The notes: generated by a model not told the origin, from the sequence alone. A stretch of DNA of 64,000 nucleotides from JACKIC01 sp964543795 (GCA_964543795.1 CAZIZN010000028.1:1-64000); one strand, 5' to 3'. Numbered from the stretch's first letter, positions 41,881 through 51,510 are shown. Program-made: numbers and translations.

Positions 41881-42857
41881 GGCACCCTCCGCAGCCAGAC
41901 GGCCTCGGCGAGCAGTGCGGCGACCAGGAGCAGGAGCCCGGCCGCCAGCGGCAGTTCGAAGCGATCGACCGTGCGGTGACGCGGATCCTCGATCTCGCTC
42001 TTCTCGAGGGCGTCGATCTCGGCGTAGACGGCGGCCAGGTCGGCGTCGTTGCGCGGCTGGAAGAACGCGCCGCCGGTCGTCTCGGCGATCGCACGCAGCG
42101 CGCCGAAGTCCGCCGGGCGGAAGCCGAACGGCGTCGGGATGCCGTTGCCGAGGCCGATCGTGTGCACGCGCACGCCGGCGTCCTTGGCCAGCTTCGCCGC
42201 GTCGGCGGGCAGGATGTCGTCGACGGTGTTCTCGCCGTCGCTGAGCAGCACGATGACGCGCGATTTCGCCTGGCTCTCCCCGAGCACCTGCACGCCCTTC
42301 GCCACCGCCGTGCCGATCGCCGTGCCGTCGAGCGGACTCTGGATCGGCACGGTCTCGAGCGCCCGCAAGAACGCCGCCAGCGCCTTCTCGTCGAGCGTCG
42401 GCGGGCAACGCAGTTCGGCGTAGCGGGCGAACGCGATCAGCCCCAGGCGGTCCGTCGGCCGCCTCGCGGCGAACTCCTGCGCCCGCTCGCGGGCCGCGGT
42501 CATGCGCGAGACCTCCGCCGCGGCGCTCATGTCGGCGGTCAGCATCGACGAACTGGTGTCGACGACGATGAGGATGTCGATGCCGAGTTCGCGCGTCGGC
42601 ACGACCTCGCGCGACGCCGGCCTGGCCAGCGCCACGCCGAGGCATGCCGCAGCGAGGACCTTGCCGGCCGTCGGCAGCCAGAGCAGGCGCAGCCGCAGCG
42701 TCGGCGCGATGTCCGCGAACAGGGCGGCGCTCGCGGTCGGCAGCGCCGCACGCGGTCGGCGCGCCCGCCACAGCGCCGCCAGCAGGACCGCGGGCACGAT
42801 GAGCAGGAACCACGGATCGAGCAGCGTGATGCCGTTCCACTCGAGCGACGCGGTCAT
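41877..42857 (-). CDS. batA: BatA, membrane VWA-domain protein
   Basis: The 326-residue protein has N-terminal TM helices (DPWFLLIVPAVLLAALW and a second near 65-82), a VWA domain with MIDAS DTSSS (LIVVDTSSSMLTADM), TDRLGLIAFARYAELRCPPT, DGTAIGTAVAKGV and VLLSDGENTVDDI, and a C-terminal TM (LAAGLLLLVAALLAEAVW). BatA and BatB form a pair of membrane VWA proteins in aerotolerance operons. ATGA overlap with the preceding lipoprotein gene. Confidence 0.88.
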   Translation of the reverse strand: MTASLEWNGITLLDPWFLLIVPAVLLAALWRARRPRAALPTASAALFADIAPTLRLRLLWLPTAGKVLAAACLGVALARPASREVVPTRELGIDILIVVDTSSSMLTADMSAAAEVSRMTAARERAQEFAARRPTDRLGLIAFARYAELRCPPTLDEKALAAFLRALETVPIQSPLDGTAIGTAVAKGVQVLGESQAKSRVIVLLSDGENTVDDILPADAAKLAKDAGVRVHTIGLGNGIPTPFGFRPADFGALRAIAETTGGAFFQPRNDADLAAVYAEIDALEKSEIEDPRHRTVDRFELPLAAGLLLLVAALLAEAVWLRRVP

Positions 42858-43783
42858 GGGGCCGCCTCCACGGGCGCGCGGTCGGGCCGCGTGCGCTCGA
42901 CGAAGGTCTCGGCGATCAGGAACGTCGCGAGGTGCTCGGTCTCGGCCGGCACGTGCGCGGCGAACTTGACGAGATCACAGTGCGAGAGGAAGCGCTCGAG
43001 CTCGGCCCGGTGGTCCCGGGCCAGTCGGTCACCCGACTCGAGCTCGCGCAGGAACTCCTCCGTCGTGCGTTCGGGAGCACGCAGACCGAAGCGATCCTCG
43101 AGGTAGGTGCGCAGCACCGCGGAGACCTCGACGTAGAACCGCTCGATCTCGGCCGGCGACGCGCGCGGTGCCGTGCGCAGGCGCGCGAGGGCGCGCAGCG
43201 CGGCCGTGTGCGGCGGCACCAGCGTCGTGCCCGGCGACGGCCGCGCGCGCGCGCGGGTCAGCCACCACGCCGCCGCCAGGGCGAGCGCGAGCCCGCCGGC
43301 GACCGCGAAGACGGGCCAGCGGCGCGCAGCCGGCGGGAAGGGCGCGCCGGGCGCCTCGACCTCGGCAGGCTGGCCGTCGAGCAGCGACGTGACGGTGAAC
43401 CGCTGCTCGGGCGTGCTGGCGGCGACGCTGCCGTCCTTCGCCCTGGCCGTGAACGGCGGCAGCACCAGCTCGCCCGGACCGCGCGCGGGCCGCAGCACCA
43501 GCGTCGTACGCCGCCACGACCCGCCGTGCAGCGGCCGCGCCGGTTCGCTGCGCACCTCGGCGGCGAAGTCCTCGGCGGCGACCTGCGGGGCGAACTCGAC
43601 CTCCAGGCCGTCGCGCCAGAAGAGATCGAGGTGCACGGTCACGGGCTCGAGCAACGGCACGGTCGTCGCCGCGACGTCGATGCGCAGGTCGAGCGCCGCA
43701 GCCGGCGGCTCGGTCCACGGCGCCGCGGGTCCGCCGCAGCCGGCGAGCACGCAACCGAGCCAGAGCCCCGACCAGCGCTTCAT
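42854..43783 (-). CDS. Lipoprotein with BatD-like domain and DUF4381-type C-terminus
   Basis: The 309-residue product has lipobox LAGC (CVLAGCGG), a beta-rich periplasmic domain (VPLLEPVTVHLDLFWRDGLE, then RGPGELVLPPFTARAKDG) similar in type to BatD repeats, a TM helix near 168-186 and a cytoplasmic helical domain (AALRALARLRTAPRASPAEI, VLRTYLEDRFGLRAPERTTE, SHCDLVKFAAHVP). The last part matches the DUF4381-like pattern of proteins that sit between DUF58 and BatA genes. Start overlaps the DUF58 stop (ATGA). Confidence 0.75.
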   Translation of the reverse strand: MKRWSGLWLGCVLAGCGGPAAPWTEPPAAALDLRIDVAATTVPLLEPVTVHLDLFWRDGLEVEFAPQVAAEDFAAEVRSEPARPLHGGSWRRTTLVLRPARGPGELVLPPFTARAKDGSVAASTPEQRFTVTSLLDGQPAEVEAPGAPFPPAARRWPVFAVAGGLALALAAAWWLTRARARPSPGTTLVPPHTAALRALARLRTAPRASPAEIERFYVEVSAVLRTYLEDRFGLRAPERTTEEFLRELESGDRLARDHRAELERFLSHCDLVKFAAHVPAETEHLATFLIAETFVERTRPDRAPVEAAP

Positions 43784-44718
43784 CGCTTCGCTCCGCGCAG
43801 TTCGCGCATGCGGAAGAACCGCACCAGCGGATCGGCGACGGACCCGGACGTCGGCACGTCGAGCAGGTCGACCTTGCAGCCGCGGCACAGATCGAGCAAT
43901 GCCTGCCGCTCGGCCCGCCAGCGTCGCTGCAGCTCGGCGCGCACGCGGGCGCTGCCGGTGTCCACGAGCACGGTGCGGCCGGTCTCGGGGTCGGCGAGGT
44001 GCAGGACCCCGGCGCGCGGCAGCTCGGCCACGTCGCCGCGCGCGCCGTCGAGCCCGGCCGCGAACGGATCGCGGATGCGCACCGCGATCACGTCGTGCCG
44101 CTGCGCCAGCGAGCGCAGCGGCTTCCGGCAGTCGGCGCCGAGGAAGTCGCTGACGACGAACACGATGGCGCGGCGGCGCTGCACGCGGCCCGCATAGTCC
44201 AGCGCCGCCGGCAGGTCGGAGCCGGCGCCGGCGCGCGGCGGCTCGCAGGCCTCGCGGATCAGCCGCAGCACGTGCCGGCGCCCCTTCTTGGCCGGCACGT
44301 AGCGCTCGATGCGATCGCTGAACGAGACGAGTCCGGCCTTGTCGTTGTTGCGCGCGGCCGCGAACGCGACGCAGCCGACGAACATCGCCGCCGTCTGCGC
44401 CACGGCGCGCCGGCCTGCGCCCGGGGGATTGGTGCCGAACCCCATCGACGCCGACGCGTCGAGCAGGAACAGCACCGTGAGCTCGCGCTCCTCGACGAAC
44501 TTCTTGACGAAGGGCCGACCCGTGCGCGCCGTGACGTTCCAGTCGACGGACCGCATGTCGTCGCCTTCGGCGAACTCGCGCACCTCGTCGAACTCGATGC
44601 CCGAACCGCGGAAGACCGACGAGTAGCCGCCGGCCATGACGTCCGTGACGGTGCGGTCGGCGCGCACCTGGATGCGCCGCGCCTCCGCCAGCAGTTCGGG
44701 GTCGATGGCCCGCGCCAT
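43780..44718 (-). CDS. DUF58 VWA-like protein
   Basis: The 312-residue cytoplasmic protein has the DUF58 signature (GYSSVFRGSGIEFDEVREF, GDDMRSVDWNVTARTGRPFV) and a VWA-like fold with DASASM in the MIDAS place, GLVSFSDRIERYVP and VFVVSDFLGAD. DUF58 proteins act with MoxR ATPases, probably as substrate-recruiting partners. It follows moxR by 15 bases. Confidence 0.9.
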   Translation of the reverse strand: MARAIDPELLAEARRIQVRADRTVTDVMAGGYSSVFRGSGIEFDEVREFAEGDDMRSVDWNVTARTGRPFVKKFVEERELTVLFLLDASASMGFGTNPPGAGRRAVAQTAAMFVGCVAFAAARNNDKAGLVSFSDRIERYVPAKKGRRHVLRLIREACEPPRAGAGSDLPAALDYAGRVQRRRAIVFVVSDFLGADCRKPLRSLAQRHDVIAVRIRDPFAAGLDGARGDVAELPRAGVLHLADPETGRTVLVDTGSARVRAELQRRWRAERQALLDLCRGCKVDLLDVPTSGSVADPLVRFFRMRELRGAKR

Positions 44719-44733
44719 GCCTCTGGTCCTCCG

Positions 44734-45723
44734 CTACGGCACGCGCACGGAATCGAACACCTGCTGCAACACCTGCTCGCTCGTCACGCCCTCGGCTTCG
44801 GCCTCGTAGGTCGTCAGCACCCGGTGGCGCAGCACCATCGTGCCGACCGCCTTGACGTCCTGCGGGGTGACGAAGCCACGACCCTCCAGGAAGGCGCGCG
44901 CGCGCGCGGCGCGGGCCAGCGCGAGCGAGGCGCGCGGCGAGGCGCCGTAGAGGATCATCGGCGCCAGCCTGGCGAGCCCGACGGCCGCCGGTTCGCGCGT
45001 CGCGAAGACGAGGTCGACGATGTAGCTCTTGACCTTGTCGTCGAGGTAGATCGTGTCGAGCAGCTGGCGCATGCGCAGCAGCTCCTGCGGCGTCGTCGCG
45101 GGACGCACCTCGTGGTGCGACGACAGACCGGCCATGCGGTCGATGATCTTCAGTTCCTCCGCCTTGCTCGGGTAACCGACCACGAGCTTGACCATGAAGC
45201 GGTCGACCTGCGCCTCGGGCAGCGCGTAGGTGCCCTCCTGCTCGACCGGGTTCTGCGTCGCCAGCACGAGGAACGGGTCCGGGAGCTTGCGGGTGTCGCC
45301 GGCCAGCGTGACCTGGCGCTCCTGCATCGCTTCGAGCAGCGCCGACTGCACCTTGGCCGGTGCGCGGTTGATCTCGTCGGCGAGCACGAAGTTCGCGAAC
45401 ACCGGCCCTTCCTTGACCTGCCATTCGCCGGTCTTGGGGTTGTAGACGTGCGTGCCGACGAGGTCCGCGGGCAGGAGGTCGGGCGTGAACTGGATGCGGC
45501 GGAACTGACCACCGACGGCGCGCGCGAGCGAACTGACGGCGAGCGACTTGGCGAGACCGGGCAGACCCTCGAGCAGCACGTGGCCGTCGGCGAGCAGCGC
45601 GATCAGGAGCCCGTCGAGCAGCGCGTCCTGGCCGACGATGACGTTCTGCAGGGCCGAACGCACCGCCTGCAGGGCGCGACTCTCGGACTGGATCTTCTGG
45701 GCGATGGCGACGACGTCGGTCAT
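44734..45723 (-). CDS. moxR: MoxR-family AAA+ ATPase
   Basis: Chaperone-like AAA+ ATPase working with VWA proteins on cofactor insertion or complex maturation. The 329-residue protein has Walker A in LLEGLPGLAKSLA, Walker B in FVLADEINRAP, sensor 1 ATQNPVEQEGTYALPEAQVD and the arginine finger region DRFM. These are the standard MoxR motifs. The start ATG at 45723 is the only one giving a normal N-terminus. Confidence 0.93.
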   Translation of the reverse strand: MTDVVAIAQKIQSESRALQAVRSALQNVIVGQDALLDGLLIALLADGHVLLEGLPGLAKSLAVSSLARAVGGQFRRIQFTPDLLPADLVGTHVYNPKTGEWQVKEGPVFANFVLADEINRAPAKVQSALLEAMQERQVTLAGDTRKLPDPFLVLATQNPVEQEGTYALPEAQVDRFMVKLVVGYPSKAEELKIIDRMAGLSSHHEVRPATTPQELLRMRQLLDTIYLDDKVKSYIVDLVFATREPAAVGLARLAPMILYGASPRASLALARAARARAFLEGRGFVTPQDVKAVGTMVLRHRVLTTYEAEAEGVTSEQVLQQVFDSVRVP

Positions 45724-45784
45724 GGGCGGAGGGTGCGAGTCGGGCGAAAAACGGCCCAGGACGATACCGGCCCGCCAGGACTCC

Positions 45785-46255
45785 TCAATCGCCGCGGTCG
45801 CCGTTCGGCAGCCGCGACGCGAAACGTTCGCGCAGCGCCAGGAAGCGCAGGCCGGCCAGCGCCGCCGGGTCGCTGCGACTCCGGGCCCACGCCAGCGCCG
45901 CCTCGCCGCCGGCGGCGGCCAGCGAACGCTCGGCGAAGGCCGGCTCGCCGGCGACGGCGACCGCCGCGAGCGCATCGCCGAGGCGCGCGCGGCCGCCGGC
46001 GAACTCGCGTGCCGCCTCCTGCCAGCGCGTCGACGGCGCCTCGGCGCCGACGAGGTCGCGCAGCGCCAGCGCATCGGCGAGACCGATGCCGGCTGCGGCG
46101 GCAACGGCGCGCGCCGCCGCACGGTCGCGTTCGATGGCGAGGAACGGCGACCGGGCGCGCAGCGCCGCCAGCGCCAGCCAGAAGGCCGCCAGGGCCGCCA
46201 GCAGCCACGGCCACGAGCCACGCCGTCGCGCGCCCGCTCCGACGGCCGTGTTCAC
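45785..46255 (-). CDS. Hypothetical one-TM protein
   Basis: The 156-residue product has an N-terminal TM helix (WPWLLAALAAFWLALAAL) and an Ala/Arg-rich helical remainder with AFAERSLAAAGGEAALAWAR and LAGLRFLALRERFASRLP. No family recognised. The GTG start overlaps the stop of the upstream HEAT gene (GTGA), and moxR starts 61 bases after it. Composition is high in Ala and Arg, so reality rests mainly on coupling and the clean TM. Confidence 0.6.
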   Translation of the reverse strand: MNTAVGAGARRRGSWPWLLAALAAFWLALAALRARSPFLAIERDRAAARAVAAAAGIGLADALALRDLVGAEAPSTRWQEAAREFAGGRARLGDALAAVAVAGEPAFAERSLAAAGGEAALAWARSRSDPAALAGLRFLALRERFASRLPNGDRGD

Positions 46256-49131
46256 CGGCCCTGCGCAGCGCGCGCGGACTCCGCCAGGAGGCGGTAACGA
46301 GCGGCGATGCCCTCGCGCTCGGCGCGGGGCGAGTTGATCGACACGACGCCGAAGTCCTCGCGCGTGGTGCCGCGCAGCACGGCCGCCGCGAGCACCGCGA
46401 AGCGCGCCTCCTTCGCCTCGACGAGCAGCCTGGCGAGTTCCTCGATCGCCGCCGGGTCGCGCTCGACGACGAACTGCTCCTCGCGCAGGGTCGTCGCCAC
46501 CTTCGCGGCGCGCAAGCCGTCGAGCAGCCACCGCCACTGCGGCAGCGCCCGGTTCTGACGCCACCAGGCGTCCATCGCACCGACCCGGTCCTCCGCGGCG
46601 AGCAGATCGACGCCCGTCGTGCAGGACAGCAGCGTCGCCGCCTCGACCGACATGCCCGGATCGCGCAGCATGTCCATGAGGTCGGGCACGACCTGGGGAT
46701 CCTGGTAGAGCCCGAGCAGCAGGACGAGCTGCCGCCGGATCGCGACGTCGCGCACGGCCTGCATCTGGTGGCGCAGCGCCGGCACGGCCAGGACACCTCC
46801 CTGCCGCTGCAGGTAGTACCGCGCCAGCGCGCCGAGGTCCTTGCCGTGGCCGATCACCGCCAGTTCGGCGAGCAGATGCGAAGACCGAGGGTCGCGCAGC
46901 TCGCCGAGCCCGCGCAACGCGGCGTCCTTGTCCTCCTGCTCCGGCGCGGACAGGGCGCGTTCGAGCACGCTGAACGCCTGCGGGCCGCCCACCCGGCCGA
47001 GCGACCGCAGGCATTCGCGGCGCAGCAGGGGCATGGTCTCGGGGGCGGCGATGTGACCGATCAGCGCCGCGGCCGCGGGCTCGAACTGCAACTGCCCGAC
47101 CGCGTAGGCGGCCTTCATCTGCACATTCGGATCGGCGTCGGCGAGCAGTTCGACGAGGCGGGGACCGGCGCGCAGGTCGCGCACGGCGACGACTTCGTCC
47201 ACCGCCGCGCGGCGCACCGCCGGGCGTTCGTCGGCGAGCGCGGCGAGCACGGCTTCGGGCCCCAGCACGGCGAAGACCGCACGCACTGCCTTCAGTTCGC
47301 CGCCCTGACGGGCCGCGAAGTCGACGCAGTCGCGCCAGACCTTGTCGCCGGGGACTCCCGCCGCCAGCTCCAGCAGGCGCAGCTCGGACTCGCCGAACTC
47401 CTGCGTCCTGCCCAGCAGGGCCAGGATGCGCGCACCGTCGTCGGGACCGAGCAGTTGCTGCCGCTGGGGATGCGAGAAGAGGTAGGCGAGACCGCGCGTG
47501 CGCAGGACGACGGGCAGCGTCTGCCAGGTGTTCACGATGCGGCGGGCGAACCGCCGGGCCCGTTCGAGCTCGTCGCTGTTCTCGTCGCGCCAGCGGCGCT
47601 CGGCGCGCCAGAACGCCGCGCGGTCGGGCTCGTCGGTCGGGTGACGGAACAGCTGCCATGCCTCCGCTTCGAGCCTCTCCTGCACGATCTGCGCGAGGGC
47701 GTCGAACGCCGGGTGCTCGATGTTGGGCACGGCGACCTGCGCCCTGGCGCCGGCGACCTGCACCTGCAGCGACCTCGCCACCGGCAGGCCCGAGGCGTCG
47801 CGGAACCGTTCGACCTCGCCCCATCCGGCGCTGCGCAGGGCCGCCGCCAGGGCGAGCATCTGCTCGCGCGTCAGCAGCACCTCGAACGCGCCGTCGAGCG
47901 GTTGGAGATCGGCGAGGTCCTCGCCGATCAGCCGCACGGCGCGCTGGTCGCGCCGCAGCGTCACGATGACCTTGCCGGCGGTCTCGGGTGCCACGACGAC
48001 GTCGGCACGCATGCCGAGGAAGTCCGCGCTCTGCGTCTTCCACCAGTCGCGCCAGCGCATGCCGTCCACCCCGGCGGGCAAGCGGCCGGTGAGCAGCAGC
48101 AGCCGCTGCTCGGACGGCTGGCGCAGCATGTCCAGGTTGGACACGAAACCCTGCGGCTCGACCACGTCGAGCAGGCGCTCGACGATGTCGGTGTCCGGGT
48201 ACGAGGCGCCGCCCGCGCTCCGATAGGCGAGGTCGGCGAGCGGCACGGCGACGAGGCTGCGCGTGACCGGCTCGGGGTCGCGCAGGCGGTCCGTCAGCGC
48301 GGGCTGCCAGGATTCGTCCAGCAGTCGGCGGCCCGTGCCGCGCTCGATCTGCGCCAGCGCGAAGGCCGCGTAGGCCCAGCCGCGGTCGATCGGCGGCTCG
48401 TTGCAGAGCTTCACCAGGTGCGGCGCCGCGGTGTTGCCGAGCCCGATCAGCGCCTCGCACGCGTAGGCGGCCAACGCCGGCTGTTTGGACAGCAACTCGA
48501 CGAGGCGAAGGCAGGCGCGGTCCTCGCCGAGCGCCCGCAACAGGTCGACGCCGCGCAGCTGCAGGTCGAGCGACTGGTCGCCGGAGAGCTGCATCGCGAA
48601 ATGCATGTCCTCGGGTTGCACCATCTTCGCGAGCACCTCGGTGGCCGCGCGCCGCACCCCGGCGATGCGGCCGCGGATGCACTCCTGCAGCGCCTTGCGA
48701 GCGCCGTCGCCCTGCAGCAGGGCCATCGTCTCGACGGTCGGACGGGTGGCCTCGGCGAGCGGCCGCGCCAGCAGCTGGAACAGCAGTTCGTCGCCGACCT
48801 TCGGGGTGCCGAACCGCCGCGCGACGACCATCAGGTTCTGCATCTCGTTGGCGCGCGCCGTGCGCGCCACCTCGAGCATCAGCGACTCGAGCTGGGGGTA
48901 CTGCAGGCCGATCTCCTGCAGCCGGGCCTCGACCTTGGGGGCCGGGTTCTGCATCTCGACGAGGTCGCGCCGGAAGCGCTGGAGTTCGGTCTCCGGCCGC
49001 GGCGCGGCGACCGCCGGCTGGGCGGGCTTGCGCGGCGGCGGGATGCCCAGTTCGCCCTGCGCCGGCAGCGCAGCGACGAGAACAGCGGCGGTCGACGAGA
49101 GGGAGCGCAGCAGCGAAGCGGACGACATCAT
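46252..49131 (-). CDS. Large exported HEAT-repeat protein
   Basis: The 959-residue product has a signal peptide (MMSSASLLRSLSSTAAVLVA ending LPAQG) and then many HEAT-like helical repeats across most of its length, for example VRRAATEVLAKMV, LDLQLRGVDLLRALGEDRAC, YACEALIGLGNTAAPHLVKL, VRRAAVDEVVAVRDLRAGPR, VQMKAAYAVGQLQFEPAA and REDFGVVSINSPRAEREGIA at the end. A non-repeat segment around 380-470 interrupts the array. First gene of the MoxR-Bat operon. It may be a periplasmic scaffold for BatA-E, which is inference. Confidence 0.78.
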   Translation of the reverse strand: MMSSASLLRSLSSTAAVLVAALPAQGELGIPPPRKPAQPAVAAPRPETELQRFRRDLVEMQNPAPKVEARLQEIGLQYPQLESLMLEVARTARANEMQNLMVVARRFGTPKVGDELLFQLLARPLAEATRPTVETMALLQGDGARKALQECIRGRIAGVRRAATEVLAKMVQPEDMHFAMQLSGDQSLDLQLRGVDLLRALGEDRACLRLVELLSKQPALAAYACEALIGLGNTAAPHLVKLCNEPPIDRGWAYAAFALAQIERGTGRRLLDESWQPALTDRLRDPEPVTRSLVAVPLADLAYRSAGGASYPDTDIVERLLDVVEPQGFVSNLDMLRQPSEQRLLLLTGRLPAGVDGMRWRDWWKTQSADFLGMRADVVVAPETAGKVIVTLRRDQRAVRLIGEDLADLQPLDGAFEVLLTREQMLALAAALRSAGWGEVERFRDASGLPVARSLQVQVAGARAQVAVPNIEHPAFDALAQIVQERLEAEAWQLFRHPTDEPDRAAFWRAERRWRDENSDELERARRFARRIVNTWQTLPVVLRTRGLAYLFSHPQRQQLLGPDDGARILALLGRTQEFGESELRLLELAAGVPGDKVWRDCVDFAARQGGELKAVRAVFAVLGPEAVLAALADERPAVRRAAVDEVVAVRDLRAGPRLVELLADADPNVQMKAAYAVGQLQFEPAAAALIGHIAAPETMPLLRRECLRSLGRVGGPQAFSVLERALSAPEQEDKDAALRGLGELRDPRSSHLLAELAVIGHGKDLGALARYYLQRQGGVLAVPALRHQMQAVRDVAIRRQLVLLLGLYQDPQVVPDLMDMLRDPGMSVEAATLLSCTTGVDLLAAEDRVGAMDAWWRQNRALPQWRWLLDGLRAAKVATTLREEQFVVERDPAAIEELARLLVEAKEARFAVLAAAVLRGTTREDFGVVSINSPRAEREGIAARYRLLAESARAAQGR

Positions 49132-49193
49132 GGGGCAGCCGGGCGTGGGACGGAACGGGCCGGGGGGTCGAGGCGGTTCCGCGGGACCGGGCG

Positions 49194-49222
49194 AGGATAG
49201 CGGCGGGTGCGGGCGCTGTCTC
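49194..49222 (-). promoter_or_regulatory. Promoter of the HEAT-moxR-bat operon
   Basis: On the minus strand, GAGACA (49222-49217) and TATCCT (49199-49194) are separated by 17 bases. The predicted start near 49187 leaves a leader of about 55 bases to the ATG at 49131. The match is moderate (4 of 6 in each box) but the spacing and position are right. Confidence 0.5.
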
Positions 49223-49273
49223 GCATTCGGCCAGCTTGCATCCGGGGCCCGCGGGGTCACGATCCTCCGCCCC

Positions 49274-50188
49274 TTGTCCCCGCCGGCCCTGCTCGTCCAC
49301 CTCGCCCTGCTGACCGTGTCGCTGCTGTTCGGCGCGAACTACGTGTTCACCAAGCAGATCCTCGGCACGGTCTCGCCCGCGGCATGGGTGCTGTGCCGGG
49401 TCGCCGCGGCGACGGCGGTGATCGTGCCGCTCGCCCTCTGGATGCGCTCGCGGCGAGCCCTGCCGCGGCGCGGCGTCTGGCTCGGGCTGGTGGTCGCGGC
49501 CTTCTTCGGCATCTTCGCGAACCAGATCCTGTTCACCGAGGGCATGGCGCGCACCACCCCCCAGCACAGCGCGGTGGTCAACGCCTGCATCCCGACGTGG
49601 ACCCTGCTCGTCGCGGCGGCCATGCGGCAGGAGCGCCTGACCTGGACCCGCGTGGCCGCCATCGTCGTCGCCCTGCTGGGGGTGCAGTATCTGCTCGGCG
49701 TGGACCGCCTGCTGTTCGGCGGCGACCCCGCGACCGCGGATGCGCAGGCGACCCTGCTCGGCGATCTGCTGACGCTGGCGAACGGCATCTCGTTCGCGAT
49801 CCACCTCGTGCTGATGCGCCGCCTCGGCCGCGAGGTCGATCCGTGGCTGGCGACCTCGGTGATGTTCGTCGCGGCGACGACCATGATGGCCGGCTACAGC
49901 CTGCCGCGCGCCGGCGCCGACTGTGGGGCGGCGCTGCTGTCGCCGCCGACGCTCTGGTTCGCGCTCTACGCGGTGCTGTTCGCCACGGTGCTGACCTACC
50001 TGCTCAACACCTGGGCGCTGCGCCACACCCACAGTTCGCAGGTCGCGCTCTACATCAACGTGCAGCCGCTCGTCGCCGCCGCGCTCGACGTCGCCTTCGG
50101 CGCCCCGGCCCCCGGGCACCGCTTCTACGTCGCGCTGGGCCTCGTCGCGCTCGGCCTCTGGCTGCAGAACGCGTCGCGGTCGCGCTGA
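49274..50188 (+). CDS. EamA-family (DMT) permease
   Basis: The 304-residue protein has about ten TM helices in two EamA repeats. The first includes LFGANYVFTKQILGTVSPAA and GIFANQILFTEGMARTTPQH, and the second LLTLANGISFAIHLVLMRRL and TYLLNTWALRHTHSSQVALY. DMT permeases export metabolites or amino acids; the substrate is unknown. The start is uncertain: no ATG or Shine-Dalgarno fits, so I used the TTG at 49274 just before the first TM helix. Confidence 0.82.
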   Translation: MSPPALLVHLALLTVSLLFGANYVFTKQILGTVSPAAWVLCRVAAATAVIVPLALWMRSRRALPRRGVWLGLVVAAFFGIFANQILFTEGMARTTPQHSAVVNACIPTWTLLVAAAMRQERLTWTRVAAIVVALLGVQYLLGVDRLLFGGDPATADAQATLLGDLLTLANGISFAIHLVLMRRLGREVDPWLATSVMFVAATTMMAGYSLPRAGADCGAALLSPPTLWFALYAVLFATVLTYLLNTWALRHTHSSQVALYINVQPLVAAALDVAFGAPAPGHRFYVALGLVALGLWLQNASRSR

Positions 50189-50233
50189 ACCCGTTCCCCC
50201 GCTGCCGCCGCGCGGCTACCGTGCGCGGCCCCC

Positions 50234-51505
50234 ATGACGGAACTCCGCCTCGGCCAGCAACTCGAACTGCGCATCGACCGGCTCGCGTTCGGCGGCTCGG
50301 CCGTGGCGCGCCACGACGGCATGGCGGTGTTCGTGCCGTTGGCTGCACCCGGCGACCTGGTGCGCGCCGAGATCGTCGAACTCGATCGCAAGTTCGCCCG
50401 CGCGCGCCTGCTCGACGTACTCGAACCCGGCCCCGATCGCGTGGCACCGCGCTGCCGCCACTTCGGCGAGTGCGGCGGCTGCCAGTTCCAGCACGTCGAC
50501 TACGCGGCCCAGGTCCTCGCGAAGGCGGAGTTCGTGCGCGACGCGCTCGCCCGCACCGGGGGTTTCGACTGGCCGGACCCCGTGCGGGTGCACCATGCGG
50601 AGCCGTGGGGTTACCGGGTGCGCACCCAGCTCAAGCTGGTCGCGACCTCGGGCCAGCGCACGGACGGCAGGCACGGCCGCCTGCGCAAACGCGAACGGCG
50701 GGCGCTGGGCGCCGGGGCCGCGACCGACGCACCCGACGGACCCGCCGAGCCGCGCCTCGGATTCCACCGGGCCTTCGAACACAGCGTCGTCGACATCGAG
50801 GAGTGCCCCGTCCTGGCCCCCGGACTCGAGAGCGCGCTGCCCCGGATCCGGGCCGCGCTCGCCGGCATGCCGCGCGCCGAGTGGCCGTACCAGATCGACG
50901 GCGGCTGCGGCGTCGAAGGTGCGTCGTGGGCGCCCGACCTTCCCGGTCTGCGCAAGGATCTCGTCGTGCACGAGGTGCTCGGCTACCGCTACCTCATCGA
51001 GCCCGAGAGCTTCTTCCAGGGCAATCGACACCTCGTCGCCGACCTCGTGCGCGGCGCGATCGGCGACGAGCGCGGCGACCTCGCCTTCGACCTCTACGCC
51101 GGGGTCGGGCTGTTCTCGCTGCCGCTCGGCGAGCGCTTCACGCGCGTCGTCGCGGTCGAGGACGAACGGCGCGCCGCGACGCTCGGCCGCGTCAACGTCA
51201 AGAACAACGGTCGCGACAACGTCAGCTACCTGCGCGCCACGACCGAGCAGTTCCTGACCGGCAACAAACAGCGGCCCGACCTCGTGCTGATGGACCCGCC
51301 GCGGCTCGGCGCCAGACCGGCGCTGCCGTTCCTGCTGCGGCTCCGCCCCACCCGGCTCGTCTACGTCTCGTGCGACCCGCAGACGCTGGCGCGCGACCTG
51401 CGGACGCTCGTCGACGGCGGCTACGATCTGCTCGAGGTCGAGGCCTACGACATGTTCCCGCAGACCTTCCACGTCGAATGCGTCGCGCGGCTGGCGCTGC
51501 GCTGA
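50234..51505 (+). CDS. RlmD/TrmA-family RNA m5U methyltransferase
   Basis: Methylates a uridine in 23S rRNA or tRNA. The 423-residue protein has an N-terminal TRAM-like OB domain, the iron-sulfur cluster cysteines C74, C80, C83 and C190 (CRHFGECGGC and IEECP), the SAM site FDLYAGVGLFSLPL, LVLMDPPRLG, the nucleophile region VYVSCDPQTLARDL and the end motif MFPQTFHVECVA. A charged insert (about 138-170) is absent from typical RlmD. Which uridine is modified cannot be read from sequence. Confidence 0.9.
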   Translation: MTELRLGQQLELRIDRLAFGGSAVARHDGMAVFVPLAAPGDLVRAEIVELDRKFARARLLDVLEPGPDRVAPRCRHFGECGGCQFQHVDYAAQVLAKAEFVRDALARTGGFDWPDPVRVHHAEPWGYRVRTQLKLVATSGQRTDGRHGRLRKRERRALGAGAATDAPDGPAEPRLGFHRAFEHSVVDIEECPVLAPGLESALPRIRAALAGMPRAEWPYQIDGGCGVEGASWAPDLPGLRKDLVVHEVLGYRYLIEPESFFQGNRHLVADLVRGAIGDERGDLAFDLYAGVGLFSLPLGERFTRVVAVEDERRAATLGRVNVKNNGRDNVSYLRATTEQFLTGNKQRPDLVLMDPPRLGARPALPFLLRLRPTRLVYVSCDPQTLARDLRTLVDGGYDLLEVEAYDMFPQTFHVECVARLALR

Positions 51506-51510
51506 GTGCC

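Noticed and set aside
43999..49200. Plus-strand open frame of 1,733 codons opposite the MoxR and HEAT genes
   Set aside because: A codon-bias shadow of the minus-strand genes, with low-complexity His/Arg/Gln-rich translation and no homology I recognise.
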